Notes: generated by a model not told the origin, from the letters alone. Counted from the first letter of the stretch, positions 8,076-17,597 are shown. The stretch: DNA of 64,000 nt from JBDHAC01 sp039588215 (GCA_039588215.1 JBDHAD010000006.1:1-64000), one strand, 5' to 3'. Program-made: numbers and translations.

Positions 8076-9274
8076 GGCGAGGTCGCCCCGGCTTCGGTCG
8101 CGTCACGCGGCTCGAAGTCGGCCCTTTGTCCGGCCATCGGCCACAACATGCCGTGGCGCAGGAACTCGATTTTCGCGGCTTCCGTGACGTCGCTGGCAAA
8201 CGCGAACTCGTAGCGGGCATCCAGCACGTAAGCCTTGACGACCAGATGGATCAGAAAGGTCTCCTTGAACTCGTCCTTCACGTTCACGACGATAGGCTTG
8301 TCCAGGTAGACGTATTTCGAGTTCGTAGCTGCGCTGTGTGCGATGGACTTGGCTTCGGTCACGTCCACCCATCCCGGCAGATACAGGTCGACCACGACCT
8401 GGCAGTCGAGCGCTCCCGCATTCGCGTTCGCAACCTGCTCCTCCACGATTTGCGAGTTGGGAACCGTGACCAGGTTGTCATCCGGGGTCACGATGCGGGT
8501 GGAGCGCATGCCGATCGAAACGACCTCTCCGTAGGTTCCTCCGACCCGAATCTTGTCTCCCACCTGAAAGGGCTGATCGAAGATGATGATGAGCCCGCCG
8601 ATGAAGTTCTTGAGCACACCCTGAGCGGCGAACCCGATGCCGACTCCGAGCGCGGCGGTGGCGGCTACCAGACCTGCCCGATCCACGTTGAATACGCCGG
8701 CTACCACGTAGTACGCGGCAAGCGTCCAGATGAGGAGTCGCGCGATCGGGATGAGCTTCTTGAACAGCAGCCGTCTCGCAGCCTGCCGCTCGGCCGTGGT
8801 CTCCAGCAGCCACACACTCACCCGGACGAGCAACCCCGCCAGGAGGAGAATTACGAAGGCCCAGAAGATACGCAGCCCGAGGTTTCTCGCCTCTCGTGCC
8901 GTCTCGCGCACATCGATTCCGGGGATTCCTTCGGTCGCCGTGTCCTGCGGCGAGTCAGCCGATGTTAGCTCGGCATCTGGTCCTCGGTCGGCGGATCGCT
9001 GCAACGCATCCACCGAAGCCGTCAGTCGAGTTACCTCGGCGCGGAGGCTATCCAGCGCTCCGGCTACCGGGTCTGCTGCGCCTGTTTCGGCCTGCTGGTC
9101 CGCCCCAGCCGTCGGTCCCGCGGGGAGCGCAGCGGAGTCCGCCGACGTGGGCTGGAGAGGAGAAGAGAGCTCCACGACGTCCGATTGCTCGGAGGCACGT
9201 TCCTGCGGTGTGTCAGGACTCGGGCTGCATGCCCCCAGTGCGAGCACGCTCACCGCGAACGCGCGCAGTCGCAT
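8072..9274 (-). CDS. Mechanosensitive ion channel (MscS family) with lipoprotein-type N-terminus
   Basis: A 400-aa MscS-type channel. From the ATG at 9274 the protein starts with a lipoprotein signal (AFAVSVLALGACSPSP, Cys 16). A low-complexity periplasmic linker and a short coiled coil (LDSLRAEVTRLTASVDAL) follow. Three membrane helices come next, the last being the pore helix AALGVGIGFAAQGVLKNFIG. The MscS beta domain has FDQPFQVGDKIRVGG and VTVPNSQI, and an alpha/beta cytoplasmic domain ends the protein. Lipidation outside plus three helices puts the C-terminus in the cytoplasm, as in MscS. A GTG at 9289 is an alternative start but would spoil the signal peptide. The stop overlaps the start of the ATPase gene. 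A lipobox on an MscS channel is uncommon. Confidence 0.9.
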   Translation of the reverse strand: MRLRAFAVSVLALGACSPSPDTPQERASEQSDVVELSSPLQPTSADSAALPAGPTAGADQQAETGAADPVAGALDSLRAEVTRLTASVDALQRSADRGPDAELTSADSPQDTATEGIPGIDVRETAREARNLGLRIFWAFVILLLAGLLVRVSVWLLETTAERQAARRLLFKKLIPIARLLIWTLAAYYVVAGVFNVDRAGLVAATAALGVGIGFAAQGVLKNFIGGLIIIFDQPFQVGDKIRVGGTYGEVVSIGMRSTRIVTPDDNLVTVPNSQIVEEQVANANAGALDCQVVVDLYLPGWVDVTEAKSIAHSAATNSKYVYLDKPIVVNVKDEFKETFLIHLVVKAYVLDARYEFAFASDVTEAAKIEFLRHGMLWPMAGQRADFEPRDATEAGATSP

Positions 9275-9560
9275 CGAACTGATTCTCACGCTGAATCGCT
9301 CCGCTGTTCCAGACGGCTGGTGGGGTCGTCTTGTGAGGGCACACCGCGACGCGGTAGCGACCTCGGCTTGCGGTCTTGATCTCGATCGCCAGTGCCGGCT
9401 CGCTCCAGGCAAGCTGGTTTAATTTGCTCCTTCCGGACTCTTCTCCGCCAGTGAGGCCATCCGATAACGGGCCAGATCCGGCTGGGCGGGTTTGCCGCCT
9501 TGCGACCACCCGGCCATGTTGCCGCAACACGCCGACCCCCTTCACAGGAGATACGTTCCG

Positions 9561-12500
9561 ATGGCCAATTCCGCGCCGCTCCTACAGGCCTCCTCCATGC
9601 GTCCGGCCTCGCTGACACGGACACCACGTGCGCGTTCCGTCCTCTTGGCGGGTGTACTCGTCGGATTCGGTCTCGACGTCCTCGTCTCCACGGATCTCGG
9701 GGCTTTGCAGCAGGACCCGGCTGCGATCGACACGACAGCCGCCTCGACGCAGCAGGAGCCCGACAAGTGGGACATCACGGCAGGACACGGAGTCACACAT
9801 ACCGTGAGCTTCACCACGTCGGAGGGGACGTGGATGAACCTGGACGTCAGCCCCGACGGAAACACGATCGTTTTCGATCTGCTGGGCGACATCTACGCGT
9901 TGCCTATGGCGGGAGGGACCGCAACGCGTCTCACGAGCGGCCCGGCCTTCGACGTTCAGCCACGGTTTAGCCCCGACGGCTCGAAGATCAGCTTCACCAG
10001 CGATCGGGCGGGCGGCGACAACATCTGGGTCATGAACCGGGACGGCTCGGAGCCCCGCCAGGTGACGGAGGAGGACTTCCGCCTGCTCAACAACGCCGCC
10101 TGGACCCCTGACGGGCAGTACGTGATCGCTCGCAAGCACTTCACGAGCGGGCGTTCGCTCGGCGCCGGCGAGATGTGGATGTATCACGTGAGCGGTGGAA
10201 GCGGGCTTCAGCTCACGAAACGGAAGAACGACCAGCAGGACGCCGGTGAGCCCGAAGTCTCCCCCGATGGGCGCTACGTGTACTTCAGCGAGGACATGAG
10301 CGGTGGATCGACGTTCCAGTACAACAAGGATCCGAACCGCCAGATCTACGTGGTCCGCCGGCTGGACCGGGAGACCGGTGACCTGCGGAACCTAATCACC
10401 GGGCCCGGCGGGGCAGCGCGTCCCGAAGTCTCGCCCGACGGCCGCCACATCGCCTTTGTCCGACGGGTGCGGACGAAGAGCGTGCTCTACGTGTACGACC
10501 GTGAGACCGGCGCCCAAACGCCGCTTTGGGATGGACTCGATCACGACCAACAGGAAGCGTGGGCGATCTTCGGCGTGTACCCCAACTACGCCTGGACGCC
10601 CGATGGGGAAAGCCTCGTGATATGGGCGCAGGGTGGGCTGTGGCGGCTGGACATCGAGTCGCGCGCCGCGACTCGGATCCCGTTCGAAGCCGAGGTCGAG
10701 CAGACCGTCACCGACGCGGTCCGGTATCCCGCCGAGGTAAGCCCCGAGCGCTTCGAGGCGAAGATGATCCGGCAAGTCATCACTTCACCCGACGGCGAGT
10801 GGTTGCTGTTCGGCGCGCTGGGTCACCTGTGGAAGAAGCGGCTCCCGGACGGCACGCCGGTGCGGCTGACCGGGGACGACCATTGGGAGCACGAGCCCGC
10901 GCTCAGCCCCGATGGCAGTTGGGTCGCCTATACCACATGGAGCGATGCCGACTTCGGCGCTATCTACAAGGTCCCCCTCTCCGGGGGCACCCCCGTCAGG
11001 CTCACGACGCGACCCGGGTATTACTTCACACCCCGCTTCTCGCCCGATGGCAGCCGCATTGTGTACCGACGCGGGACGGGCAACGGGGTGCTCGGAACGC
11101 TGCATGGTGTGGAGACGGGGCTGTACTGGACAGGGGCCGACGGCGGCGAGGCGCACCTCATCCGCGAGGGCGGCCGCGAGCCGCGCTTCAGCCCGGACGG
11201 CGAGCGCATCGAGTTCCTGACCGGGGGCGGGCTCGAGAAGCAATACAGAAGCGTCCGACTGGACGGGGGTGACGAGCGCACCCACTTCACGCTCAAGTAC
11301 GCGAACACGATCGTGCCGAGTCCCGACGGCCGGTGGGTGGCGTTCAACGAGCTGTTCAACGCGTACGTCGCACCCTTCCCCCGCACGGGGGGCGCCGTGG
11401 ACCTGAACAAGGACACGAAGGCCATCCCCGTCCGGCAGGTGACACGCGACGCGGGTACCTCGCTGCACTGGTCCGGGGACAGTCAGAGCCTCCACTGGGT
11501 GATCGGGCCGGAGTACTACACGCGCGACCTGCGAGACGCCTTCGTATTCGTGCCCGGCGCACCCGAGGAGCTCCCGGAGCCTGATACCGCCGGGCTTGCG
11601 ATCGGGCTCACCGTCGAGACCGACGTGCCCGCCGGGACCGTGGCCCTCGTGGGCGCGCGTCTCATCACGATGAACGGGGACGAGATCATCGAGGACGGAA
11701 CGATCGTGGTGGACGGGAATCGCATCGCCGCCCTCGGATCGGCCGCTGCCGTATCCGTGCCCGCGGACGCGGCCGTGATCGATGTGCAGGGGAAGACGAT
11801 CATCCCCGGCATCATCGACGCGCACGCGCATGCCAGCCACTTCTTCACCGGCCCGATACCGCAGCAGTTCTGGCCGTATTACGCGAACCTGGCGTACGGG
11901 GTCACCACGGCGCATGACCCATCCGCGACGACCGAGACCGTGTTCACGCTGTCGGAAATGGTGGAGGCGGGCCTGATGGCGGGACCGAGGATCTTCTCTA
12001 CAGGAACGATCCTGTACGGGGCCGACGGGGACTTCAAGGCGGTGATCAACAGCCTGGACGACGCACGCTCACACCTGCGGCGAATGAAGGCGGTGGGCGC
12101 CTTCTCGGTGAAGAGTTACAACCAGCCTCGGCGCGAGCAGCGGCAGCAGGTGCTGACCGCCGCCCGAGAGCTCGAGATGTTGGTGGTGCCGGAGGGAGGG
12201 TCTACCTTCTTCCACAACCTCACCATGGTCATGGATGGACACACCGGGGTGGAGCACAACATTCCGATCGCCCCCCTGTACGAGGACGTGATGCGGCTGT
12301 GGGCCGAGACGGACGTGGGGTACACGCCGACGCTGGTCGTAAGCTACGGCGGGCTTTCAGGGGAGTATTGGTGGTACGAGCACAGCGACGTGTGGACGAA
12401 AGAACGGTTGCTCAACTTCGTCCCGCGCGGGGTCATCGACCCTCGATCGCGTCGCCGGCAGAAGACGCCGGACGACGACTACCACCACATCACAGTGGCG

Positions 12501-12899
12501 GCGCAGGCCAAGAAGCTCGTCGACCAGGGCAACATTGTGCAGCTGGGCGCGCACGGGCAGCTCCAGGGGCTCGGGGCACATTGGGAGCTGTGGTCGTTCG
12601 TGCAGGGCGGGATGACGCCACACGAGGCGCTCCGCTCCGCGACGCTCCACGGCGCGCAGTACCTGGGCCTGGATGGAGACCTTGGCTCTCTCGAGCCGGG
12701 TAAGCTCGCCGATCTGGTGGTCCTCGACGGCAACCCGCTCGAGGACATCTACGAGTCCGAGAATGTCCGTTACGTCGTGGTGAACGGGCGCATCTACGAT
12801 GCGGAGACTATGGACCAGATCGGCAACCATCCGCAGGCGCGGCAACCCTTCTGGTGGGAGCGCGACGAGCTGAGAGACGATTGGCTGTGGCGAAACTGA
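9561..12899 (+). CDS. Secreted PD40 beta-propeller / amidohydrolase fusion protein
   Basis: A 1112-aa two-part exported protein. The ATG at 9561 is preceded by AGGAG at 9546-9550; a signal-type hydrophobic segment (SVLLAGVLVGFGLDVLV) lies near residues 30-46. Residues about 85-640 carry repeated TolB/PD40 propeller motifs (FSPDGSKISFTSDR, VSPDGRYVYFS, LSPDGSWVAYT, FSPDGSRIVYR). Residues about 690-1100 form an amidohydrolase: VALVGARLITMNG, GIIDAHAHASH (HxH near residue 752), GVTTAHDPS, and a C-terminal LADLVVLDGNPL. Such fusions recur in Gemmatimonadota and related soil and marine bacteria, where they are presumed periplasmic dipeptidase- or imidazolonepropionase-like hydrolases. The propeller may gate or bind substrate. 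Substrate is not known. It is transcribed away from the MscS gene. Confidence 0.9.
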   Translation: MANSAPLLQASSMRPASLTRTPRARSVLLAGVLVGFGLDVLVSTDLGALQQDPAAIDTTAASTQQEPDKWDITAGHGVTHTVSFTTSEGTWMNLDVSPDGNTIVFDLLGDIYALPMAGGTATRLTSGPAFDVQPRFSPDGSKISFTSDRAGGDNIWVMNRDGSEPRQVTEEDFRLLNNAAWTPDGQYVIARKHFTSGRSLGAGEMWMYHVSGGSGLQLTKRKNDQQDAGEPEVSPDGRYVYFSEDMSGGSTFQYNKDPNRQIYVVRRLDRETGDLRNLITGPGGAARPEVSPDGRHIAFVRRVRTKSVLYVYDRETGAQTPLWDGLDHDQQEAWAIFGVYPNYAWTPDGESLVIWAQGGLWRLDIESRAATRIPFEAEVEQTVTDAVRYPAEVSPERFEAKMIRQVITSPDGEWLLFGALGHLWKKRLPDGTPVRLTGDDHWEHEPALSPDGSWVAYTTWSDADFGAIYKVPLSGGTPVRLTTRPGYYFTPRFSPDGSRIVYRRGTGNGVLGTLHGVETGLYWTGADGGEAHLIREGGREPRFSPDGERIEFLTGGGLEKQYRSVRLDGGDERTHFTLKYANTIVPSPDGRWVAFNELFNAYVAPFPRTGGAVDLNKDTKAIPVRQVTRDAGTSLHWSGDSQSLHWVIGPEYYTRDLRDAFVFVPGAPEELPEPDTAGLAIGLTVETDVPAGTVALVGARLITMNGDEIIEDGTIVVDGNRIAALGSAAAVSVPADAAVIDVQGKTIIPGIIDAHAHASHFFTGPIPQQFWPYYANLAYGVTTAHDPSATTETVFTLSEMVEAGLMAGPRIFSTGTILYGADGDFKAVINSLDDARSHLRRMKAVGAFSVKSYNQPRREQRQQVLTAARELEMLVVPEGGSTFFHNLTMVMDGHTGVEHNIPIAPLYEDVMRLWAETDVGYTPTLVVSYGGLSGEYWWYEHSDVWTKERLLNFVPRGVIDPRSRRRQKTPDDDYHHITVAAQAKKLVDQGNIVQLGAHGQLQGLGAHWELWSFVQGGMTPHEALRSATLHGAQYLGLDGDLGSLEPGKLADLVVLDGNPLEDIYESENVRYVVVNGRIYDAETMDQIGNHPQARQPFWWERDELRDDWLWRN

Positions 12900-12963
12900 T
12901 GGCTGTCGCAGCACTGGATCCTCCCGGACGCTACTCAAGGCGAGGAACGCGAGGCACGTAGAG

Positions 12964-13629
12964 ATGGCACTCGGAGTCCACTGGGAATGGAGAGGTTTCG
13001 GTCAGGGGTCGGAGAGGCTGCTGGAGGCTATCGGTGGCCTCGAAGACCTCTTCCCGCTCCAGGACGTCGTCGACCGGTACCTCTGGATTCCGCGACTCAC
13101 CGTCAACGTCAAGTTGAGATCGGGGGTCCAGGACGGGCTCAAGTTCAAGCGTCTCCTGGCGAGAGCCCGCGAGCTGGAGCTTTGGCACGAAGACCCTGAC
13201 GAGCTATACGACTTCCCGCTCGACTCGACGGCCTGGGAGCGCCTGGCGTCGGAGCTGCGGAAGGTCGGCCTGACCCTTAGCGGCGGTCCCGGGCAACCGA
13301 CCGATCTGTCCGCGACCCTGGACCATCTCAGGACCCTGGACGAGCGGATCGCGGTCGTCGAGGTCCACAAGACGCGTCAGGCGTGGCTGTGGCCCGGACC
13401 GCCGGGCACCGTAAAGGTGGAGGTGGCGACGATCACCTCGCCGGAGGACGTCCTCTCGATCGGGCTCGAGAATTGGGGCGACGAGGAGGAGCCCGAGGAG
13501 GCGAGTGCGGGACAGGCGGCGTTGTCGGCCGCGATCCTCGAGCTGGATTTAGGGGCCGAAACCCTCCGGCTGCTCAGCTACCTGGACGCGACCGAGATCT
13601 GGGCGCGGGGGCAAAGCGTCCTGCGCTAA
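12964..13629 (+). CDS. CYTH-like cytosolic protein of unknown function
   Basis: A 221-aa soluble protein without signal peptide or membrane segment. The layout recalls the CYTH/triphosphate tunnel fold: a strand with alternating basic residues (LWIPRLTVNVKLRSG), a later WLWPGPPGTVKVEVATI strand, and a C-terminal SIGLENWGDEEE acidic stretch. The classic EXEXK motif is not visible, so this is only a structural guess. The ATG at 12964 follows GAGGCACGTAGAG. It starts 64 bases after the PD40-amidohydrolase on the same strand and may share its transcript. Confidence 0.65.
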   Translation: MALGVHWEWRGFGQGSERLLEAIGGLEDLFPLQDVVDRYLWIPRLTVNVKLRSGVQDGLKFKRLLARARELELWHEDPDELYDFPLDSTAWERLASELRKVGLTLSGGPGQPTDLSATLDHLRTLDERIAVVEVHKTRQAWLWPGPPGTVKVEVATITSPEDVLSIGLENWGDEEEPEEASAGQAALSAAILELDLGAETLRLLSYLDATEIWARGQSVLR

Positions 13630-13889
13630 GCAGGGACCGTCCCACCTCCCCGCTCACGTGCACGGGGCCTCCAAAGCACACTTTTTTGTCCCCGCGGCTC
13701 CGCGAACAGGAGCATGTCTTGGATGGGGATAACCTTTCAAACGCAGTACTAGCAGTCGTTTACAATCACGTCGACGCGCGAGGTCCGTCTCTTGCCCACT
13801 TGACGCACGCTTGATTCCGCTGGCCGACCTTTCGAGCGGGTTCACTCCTCGTCTCACCGAGGGGGTCTCGCCGCTCAAAGGAGGTTCAA

Positions 13890-14711
13890 ATGTCCAGCAC
13901 TCGACGGTGCGTCCTCCCATTGCTCCCGGCGCTTCTCTTGGCGGGTGGCGCATCCCGTGCGGCCTCCCAGACCACTGACGCGGCCCCGTGGAGGTTCGCG
14001 GTCGGAGAGTCGCTCGAGTACGTGGTTGGACTGGGACCGATCAAGGCGGGCCGCGGGCTACTGGCCGTGGAGGCCTACGAGAGCTATCGGGGCGTACCGG
14101 CCTACCGCGTCTCGCTCACGATCGAAGCCAGCGTGCCCTTTGTGCAGTTCAAGGATCACATGACGAGCTGGATCGCCACCGACCCGGTTCGATCGCTTGG
14201 GATTGAGAAGGCGATCCACGAAGGCGGCACACGCTTTCGGCGTCGGTACGAGCTCGACTACGAGCGGGGCGCCTATCGTGGAGAGGAGTGGGACGATCGG
14301 AGCGCCTCGTACGTTCCCATGATTGGCTCGCCGGGATCGGCGGCGATTCCGAATCCGGCCCTGGACGAGGTAGCCTTCCTCTACTTGCTGCGGCTCCTGG
14401 CCCTCGAGCCCGGCGCTCGGTACGAGTTCGGCTCGCACTTCCAGCCGGCCGGGAACCCGGTCGTATTCCGGGTGCTCGGCAAGGAGAAGGTCCGCGTACC
14501 CGCCGGTCGGTTCAACACCATCGTGGTGGATCCGGTGGTGCCGGCTATGGGGATCCTCAAACGGGACGCCGGCGCCAGGGTCTACGTGAGCGACGATGCC
14601 AGACGGATCATCGTGAAGCTGACGACCTCGACCAGGTTCGGGACGATCGCGCTGCACCTGCGGGAGTACACCGAGGGGACAGGCGCGGTGGTCAACGCTT
14701 CGAGGCCGTGA
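13890..14711 (+). CDS. Exported DUF3108 protein
   Basis: A 273-aa periplasmic protein of the DUF3108 family, whose function is not established. A signal peptide (LLPALLLAGGASRAASQ) is followed by the family opening FAVGESLEYVVGLGPIKAG. Later come a beta-rich domain with DHMTSWIATDP, and the typical late motif VRVPAGRFNTIVVDPVV followed by VYVSDDARRIIVKL. Family members are usually beta-barrel-like soluble proteins exported by diderms. A very strong Shine-Dalgarno (AAAGGAGGT at 13877-13885) fixes the ATG at 13890. The 260 bases upstream hold no gene that I can see and presumably carry its promoter, but no convincing -35/-10 pair was found. Confidence 0.85.
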   Translation: MSSTRRCVLPLLPALLLAGGASRAASQTTDAAPWRFAVGESLEYVVGLGPIKAGRGLLAVEAYESYRGVPAYRVSLTIEASVPFVQFKDHMTSWIATDPVRSLGIEKAIHEGGTRFRRRYELDYERGAYRGEEWDDRSASYVPMIGSPGSAAIPNPALDEVAFLYLLRLLALEPGARYEFGSHFQPAGNPVVFRVLGKEKVRVPAGRFNTIVVDPVVPAMGILKRDAGARVYVSDDARRIIVKLTTSTRFGTIALHLREYTEGTGAVVNASRP

Positions 14712-14753
14712 CCACACACCCGTGACCAGACGCCGGTATCCAGGCACCTGCAA

Positions 14754-15473
14754 TCAGGCACCCGTGATCAGGTACCAGTCAACCGCCACGCCGACGAGCC
14801 AGTGGACCAGGGCTACGTACCAGATGGAGCCTAGCCGGAGGCTGGCCCAACCCATGATGAGCCCACCCGGGATGGCGGAGAACGTCTCGGTCATGGGCCG
14901 CCCGAAGTGCGCCAGCACCGAGAGGGCGGTCTGAAGAACGTTCGCGAACCCCTCGCCCAACCGATCCTTGAGTCCGAACAGCAGAACGCCTCTGAAGAGC
15001 ACCTCCCACGCGCCGTAGTAGAGAAACATGAGCCCGGCGTACGGCAGGAACGTCTCACGGGTCACCGTCGGTTCGAGCGGATACACGGCGCGCATCGCGG
15101 CCGATCCGGCGCCCACCTTCCCGGCCAGGAGGGCCAGCGGTATGCCGATGACGAGCACCGCGAGACCGACACGCCACCTCCCCAGCCCGAGGCCGAGCTG
15201 GACGAGCGTCCGACCCGAGACGGCTCGTGCCACCGCCACCGGGAGGAGTCCCAACAAAACGGCCGAGATCAGGTAGTGAAGTCCGGTCGGCAGGGGCCGC
15301 CGGGTCACGATGGTCCAGCCTCGCTGCGGCGAGAACGTGCCGATGCTGTCTGCTCTTCCCATGTAATAGAAGAGGAACAGGAGCACCACGGCCGTCAGCG
15401 TAATCAGCTCGGCTTGGTGTCTCGAGACGAGATCTCGAGCTGCCGGGAATCGGTATCGGGCGCGGGCAATCAT
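14754..15473 (-). CDS. CPBP-family intramembrane protease, variant first motif
   Basis: A 239-aa polytopic membrane protein with about six to seven hydrophobic segments. The CPBP/Abi region is at residues about 140-239: YYGAWEVLFRGVLLFGLKD, then VLAHFGRPMTETFSAIPGG, then IWYVALVHWLVGVAVDW. Motif 1 in the canonical family is EExxxR; here it is WExxxR, so the first Glu is replaced by Trp while the second Glu and the Arg remain. The later His residues are kept. Family members cleave membrane proteins or peptides. Activity of this variant is uncertain. GGAGGATCAG supports the ATG at 15473. It is 64 bases after the epimerase in the same minus-strand operon. Confidence 0.8.
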   Translation of the reverse strand: MIARARYRFPAARDLVSRHQAELITLTAVVLLFLFYYMGRADSIGTFSPQRGWTIVTRRPLPTGLHYLISAVLLGLLPVAVARAVSGRTLVQLGLGLGRWRVGLAVLVIGIPLALLAGKVGAGSAAMRAVYPLEPTVTRETFLPYAGLMFLYYGAWEVLFRGVLLFGLKDRLGEGFANVLQTALSVLAHFGRPMTETFSAIPGGLIMGWASLRLGSIWYVALVHWLVGVAVDWYLITGA

Positions 15474-15537
15474 CTGATCCTCCACCGCCAAGAGACGTCG
15501 GCGGTTGTTAACACCTCGCGGCGCCCGCCGCGCGCCG

Positions 15538-16578
15538 TCAGGAGGCGCGCGGGTCGGGCGTAGCGAACCAGCTTCGAGCGTGGGTCCCGCGTCCTCCCAC
15601 GAAGCCCTCTCGTCTCAGCCACGCGACGGTCTCTCCGATGCCCTGGTGCAGCGGCCGGGGATCGTAGCCGAGATCTCGACGCGCGGGCGTGATTTCGACG
15701 CGGTAGTCTTCCAGGAACGTGCGTATCCACCCGCTCGTGAGTGACACGCTTCCACCCAGACGGCCCCAAGTCTCCGCGAGACGGGCGCAGAGGAGTGCGG
15801 GCCTTGGCGGCACCGCGATCATGTGGCGATGCACGCCACTCAGCGCGTCCACCAACCCGAGCAGGCCCACGAGCGAAACGTTGCCGGGACCGCCGAGCAC
15901 GTAATGGGTCCCGCGGCGAGCCCCTCGGGCCGCGAGAATGATCCCGGCGGCCACGTCCTCCGCGTGCACGTAGTTGGCGAGCACGCCACCGTCGGCCAGG
16001 CGGACGCGGAATCTCCCGTTCAGGTACATCGCGATCAGCTTCGAGACCCCGTTCGCGTCGGTCAGCGGACCCGGCCCATATACACGCGTGGGGTGCACGA
16101 TTGCGGCGTGTCCTCCGCTGTCGGCGTATGACTCGACCAGCCGCTCTCCGGCGAGCTTGGTCTCCTGGTACGGGGTATGGACCCAGTCCAGGCTCGTCCC
16201 GGGCGCGCGGCCGTGGGGGGGCCGGGTCACCATCGTGGAGACATGCACGAAGCGCGACACGGACTCGCGCTTGGCCGCGTCCAAAAGCCCCTGGACCGCC
16301 TCCACGTTCGCAGTGCGGAACTCCTCCGGATCGCGACACCAGGCGCGCGCCAGGGCCGCCAGATGGAGCACCGTGTCGGCCCCACGCATGGCCGCCCCGA
16401 CCGAGGTGGCGTCGCGGATGTCGCCTTGTACGATTTGCAGGCGGTCGCGGAGCGTAGGGTCCAGCCCGGCCGGATCGCGCACCAGAACGCGAGTGGGCTG
16501 GTCTTCCGCGATGAGCTTTCGGACCAGGTAGCGGCCGATGAATCCGGTCGCACCGGTCACGAGCGTCATGCCACCCAT
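15538..16578 (-). CDS. NAD(P)-dependent epimerase/dehydratase (extended SDR)
   Basis: A 346-aa extended short-chain dehydrogenase. The Rossmann motif is TLVTGATGFIGRYLV at the N-terminus, then GADTVLHLAALAR, and the catalytic pair is TPYQETKLAGE (YxxxK). The C-terminal half fits a sugar- or lipid-linked substrate domain (VHAEDVAAGIILAARGA). AAGGAGG upstream of the ATG at 16578 fixes the start, which overlaps the PAP2 gene by 13 bases, so the genes are translationally coupled. Members of this group act on nucleotide sugars, sterols, or 3-oxo-sphinganine/ceramide. The Aur1-like neighbour makes a lipid substrate worth considering, but the sequence alone does not settle it. Confidence 0.85.
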   Translation of the reverse strand: MGGMTLVTGATGFIGRYLVRKLIAEDQPTRVLVRDPAGLDPTLRDRLQIVQGDIRDATSVGAAMRGADTVLHLAALARAWCRDPEEFRTANVEAVQGLLDAAKRESVSRFVHVSTMVTRPPHGRAPGTSLDWVHTPYQETKLAGERLVESYADSGGHAAIVHPTRVYGPGPLTDANGVSKLIAMYLNGRFRVRLADGGVLANYVHAEDVAAGIILAARGARRGTHYVLGGPGNVSLVGLLGLVDALSGVHRHMIAVPPRPALLCARLAETWGRLGGSVSLTSGWIRTFLEDYRVEITPARRDLGYDPRPLHQGIGETVAWLRREGFVGGRGTHARSWFATPDPRAS

Positions 16579-17597
16579 CGTTGCCTCCTTCCTGAGCGTC
16601 GGGCCCATAGAACCGGTATCGGGACTTGCTCTGATGACGATGTGTTGCGATCGGGCCGGGCTGCAGAGGGCCGTAGCCAACGCAGCAGCGGCGGCGCCAC
16701 GAGGAGCTGGATCGCGAGGGCCCAGGTCACCCCCGCCACGGCGTCGGCCGCGTAGTGGCTCTGGGTATAGATCGTCGAGCAAACGACACCCAGCGCCTGG
16801 ATCGTGAGGAGGGTCGCGAAGGGTTTCGAGAACCAGCGCCACGCCAAGAACGCGATCGTGACGGCTCCAACGACGTGTGAGCTCGGAAACGCGCAGCCCC
16901 GCGAGTCACCAGCCCCCTGAGCCGTGGTAACGAGCTGATAGAAGAACCCGCCTTGCAGCTCACCCGAGTAAGGCTCGAGCCGAAAGTGGGGTCCGTCCAC
17001 GGGAAGGGTGAGGTAGATGAGGTAGCACGACAGGTACGCGAGCATCAGCCTGAACACCATGTCACGTACGGCCTGTGTGCGCCCCGCAAGCGCAACCGCG
17101 ATGGGCGGCAGGTAGATCGTCGCGTAGTAGGCGAAGTAGGAGACGTGCATGACCTCGCTGAACCAGACCCGCGGCATCGCGGGCATCCATTCGGCGGCGA
17201 TCTGCATCCCGAACAGGCGCTGATCCAGGCCCGACACCAGGGCGTCGAATGTCCCCGTGTGGCGCAGGGGGAAGAGAAGGTCGATCTCCATCCAGAACAC
17301 CGGGATCAGGAAGACGGGATAGAGCTCACGTACAGCGCGCATATACCGTGGTGGACGCTTTGGCATGCGTCGCAGGGCAAGCGGTAAGAGGCTCGCGGTC
17401 CCGTGCGCTACCGCGGCCCAGACCGCGTAGTCTGCGATCGGCCAGCACCCGAGCCAGATCAGTCCGAGCAAGGTGTTGTAGACGACGACGACGCGATCCA
17501 CGGGCAGCACCTGGCCGGCGGCGGACGCGTGGGATGCCGCGGGGGCGGTCGACGAGAAAGCCAGCCGGGCGACCCCGGTCTGACTGTTCACAGCCAT
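16566..17597 (-). CDS. PAP2-superfamily membrane protein, Aur1/inositolphosphotransferase-like
   Basis: A 343-aa polytopic membrane protein with about six hydrophobic helices. Its active-site motifs are TLPVDGPHF, GCAFPSSHVVG and STIYTQSHYAADAVAG. The last corresponds to the third PAP2 motif with the usual Arg replaced. That variant and the GCxFPSxH wording are typical of the PAP2_3 branch that includes yeast Aur1 (inositol phosphorylceramide synthase) and bacterial relatives. It should hydrolyse or transfer a lipid phosphate headgroup at the periplasmic face. The ATG at 17597 overlaps the upstream epimerase by 10 bases. It is flanked on both sides by extended-SDR genes in one operon. Confidence 0.85.
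   Translation of the reverse strand: MAVNSQTGVARLAFSSTAPAASHASAAGQVLPVDRVVVVYNTLLGLIWLGCWPIADYAVWAAVAHGTASLLPLALRRMPKRPPRYMRAVRELYPVFLIPVFWMEIDLLFPLRHTGTFDALVSGLDQRLFGMQIAAEWMPAMPRVWFSEVMHVSYFAYYATIYLPPIAVALAGRTQAVRDMVFRLMLAYLSCYLIYLTLPVDGPHFRLEPYSGELQGGFFYQLVTTAQGAGDSRGCAFPSSHVVGAVTIAFLAWRWFSKPFATLLTIQALGVVCSTIYTQSHYAADAVAGVTWALAIQLLVAPPLLRWLRPSAARPDRNTSSSEQVPIPVLWARRSGRRQRWVA

Noticed and set aside
13630..13889. Possible small gene or RNA in the 260-bp gap before the DUF3108 gene
   Set aside because: No open frame with a plausible start, no tRNA-like cloverleaf and no conserved motif was seen; it only contains the strong ribosome site of the next gene.
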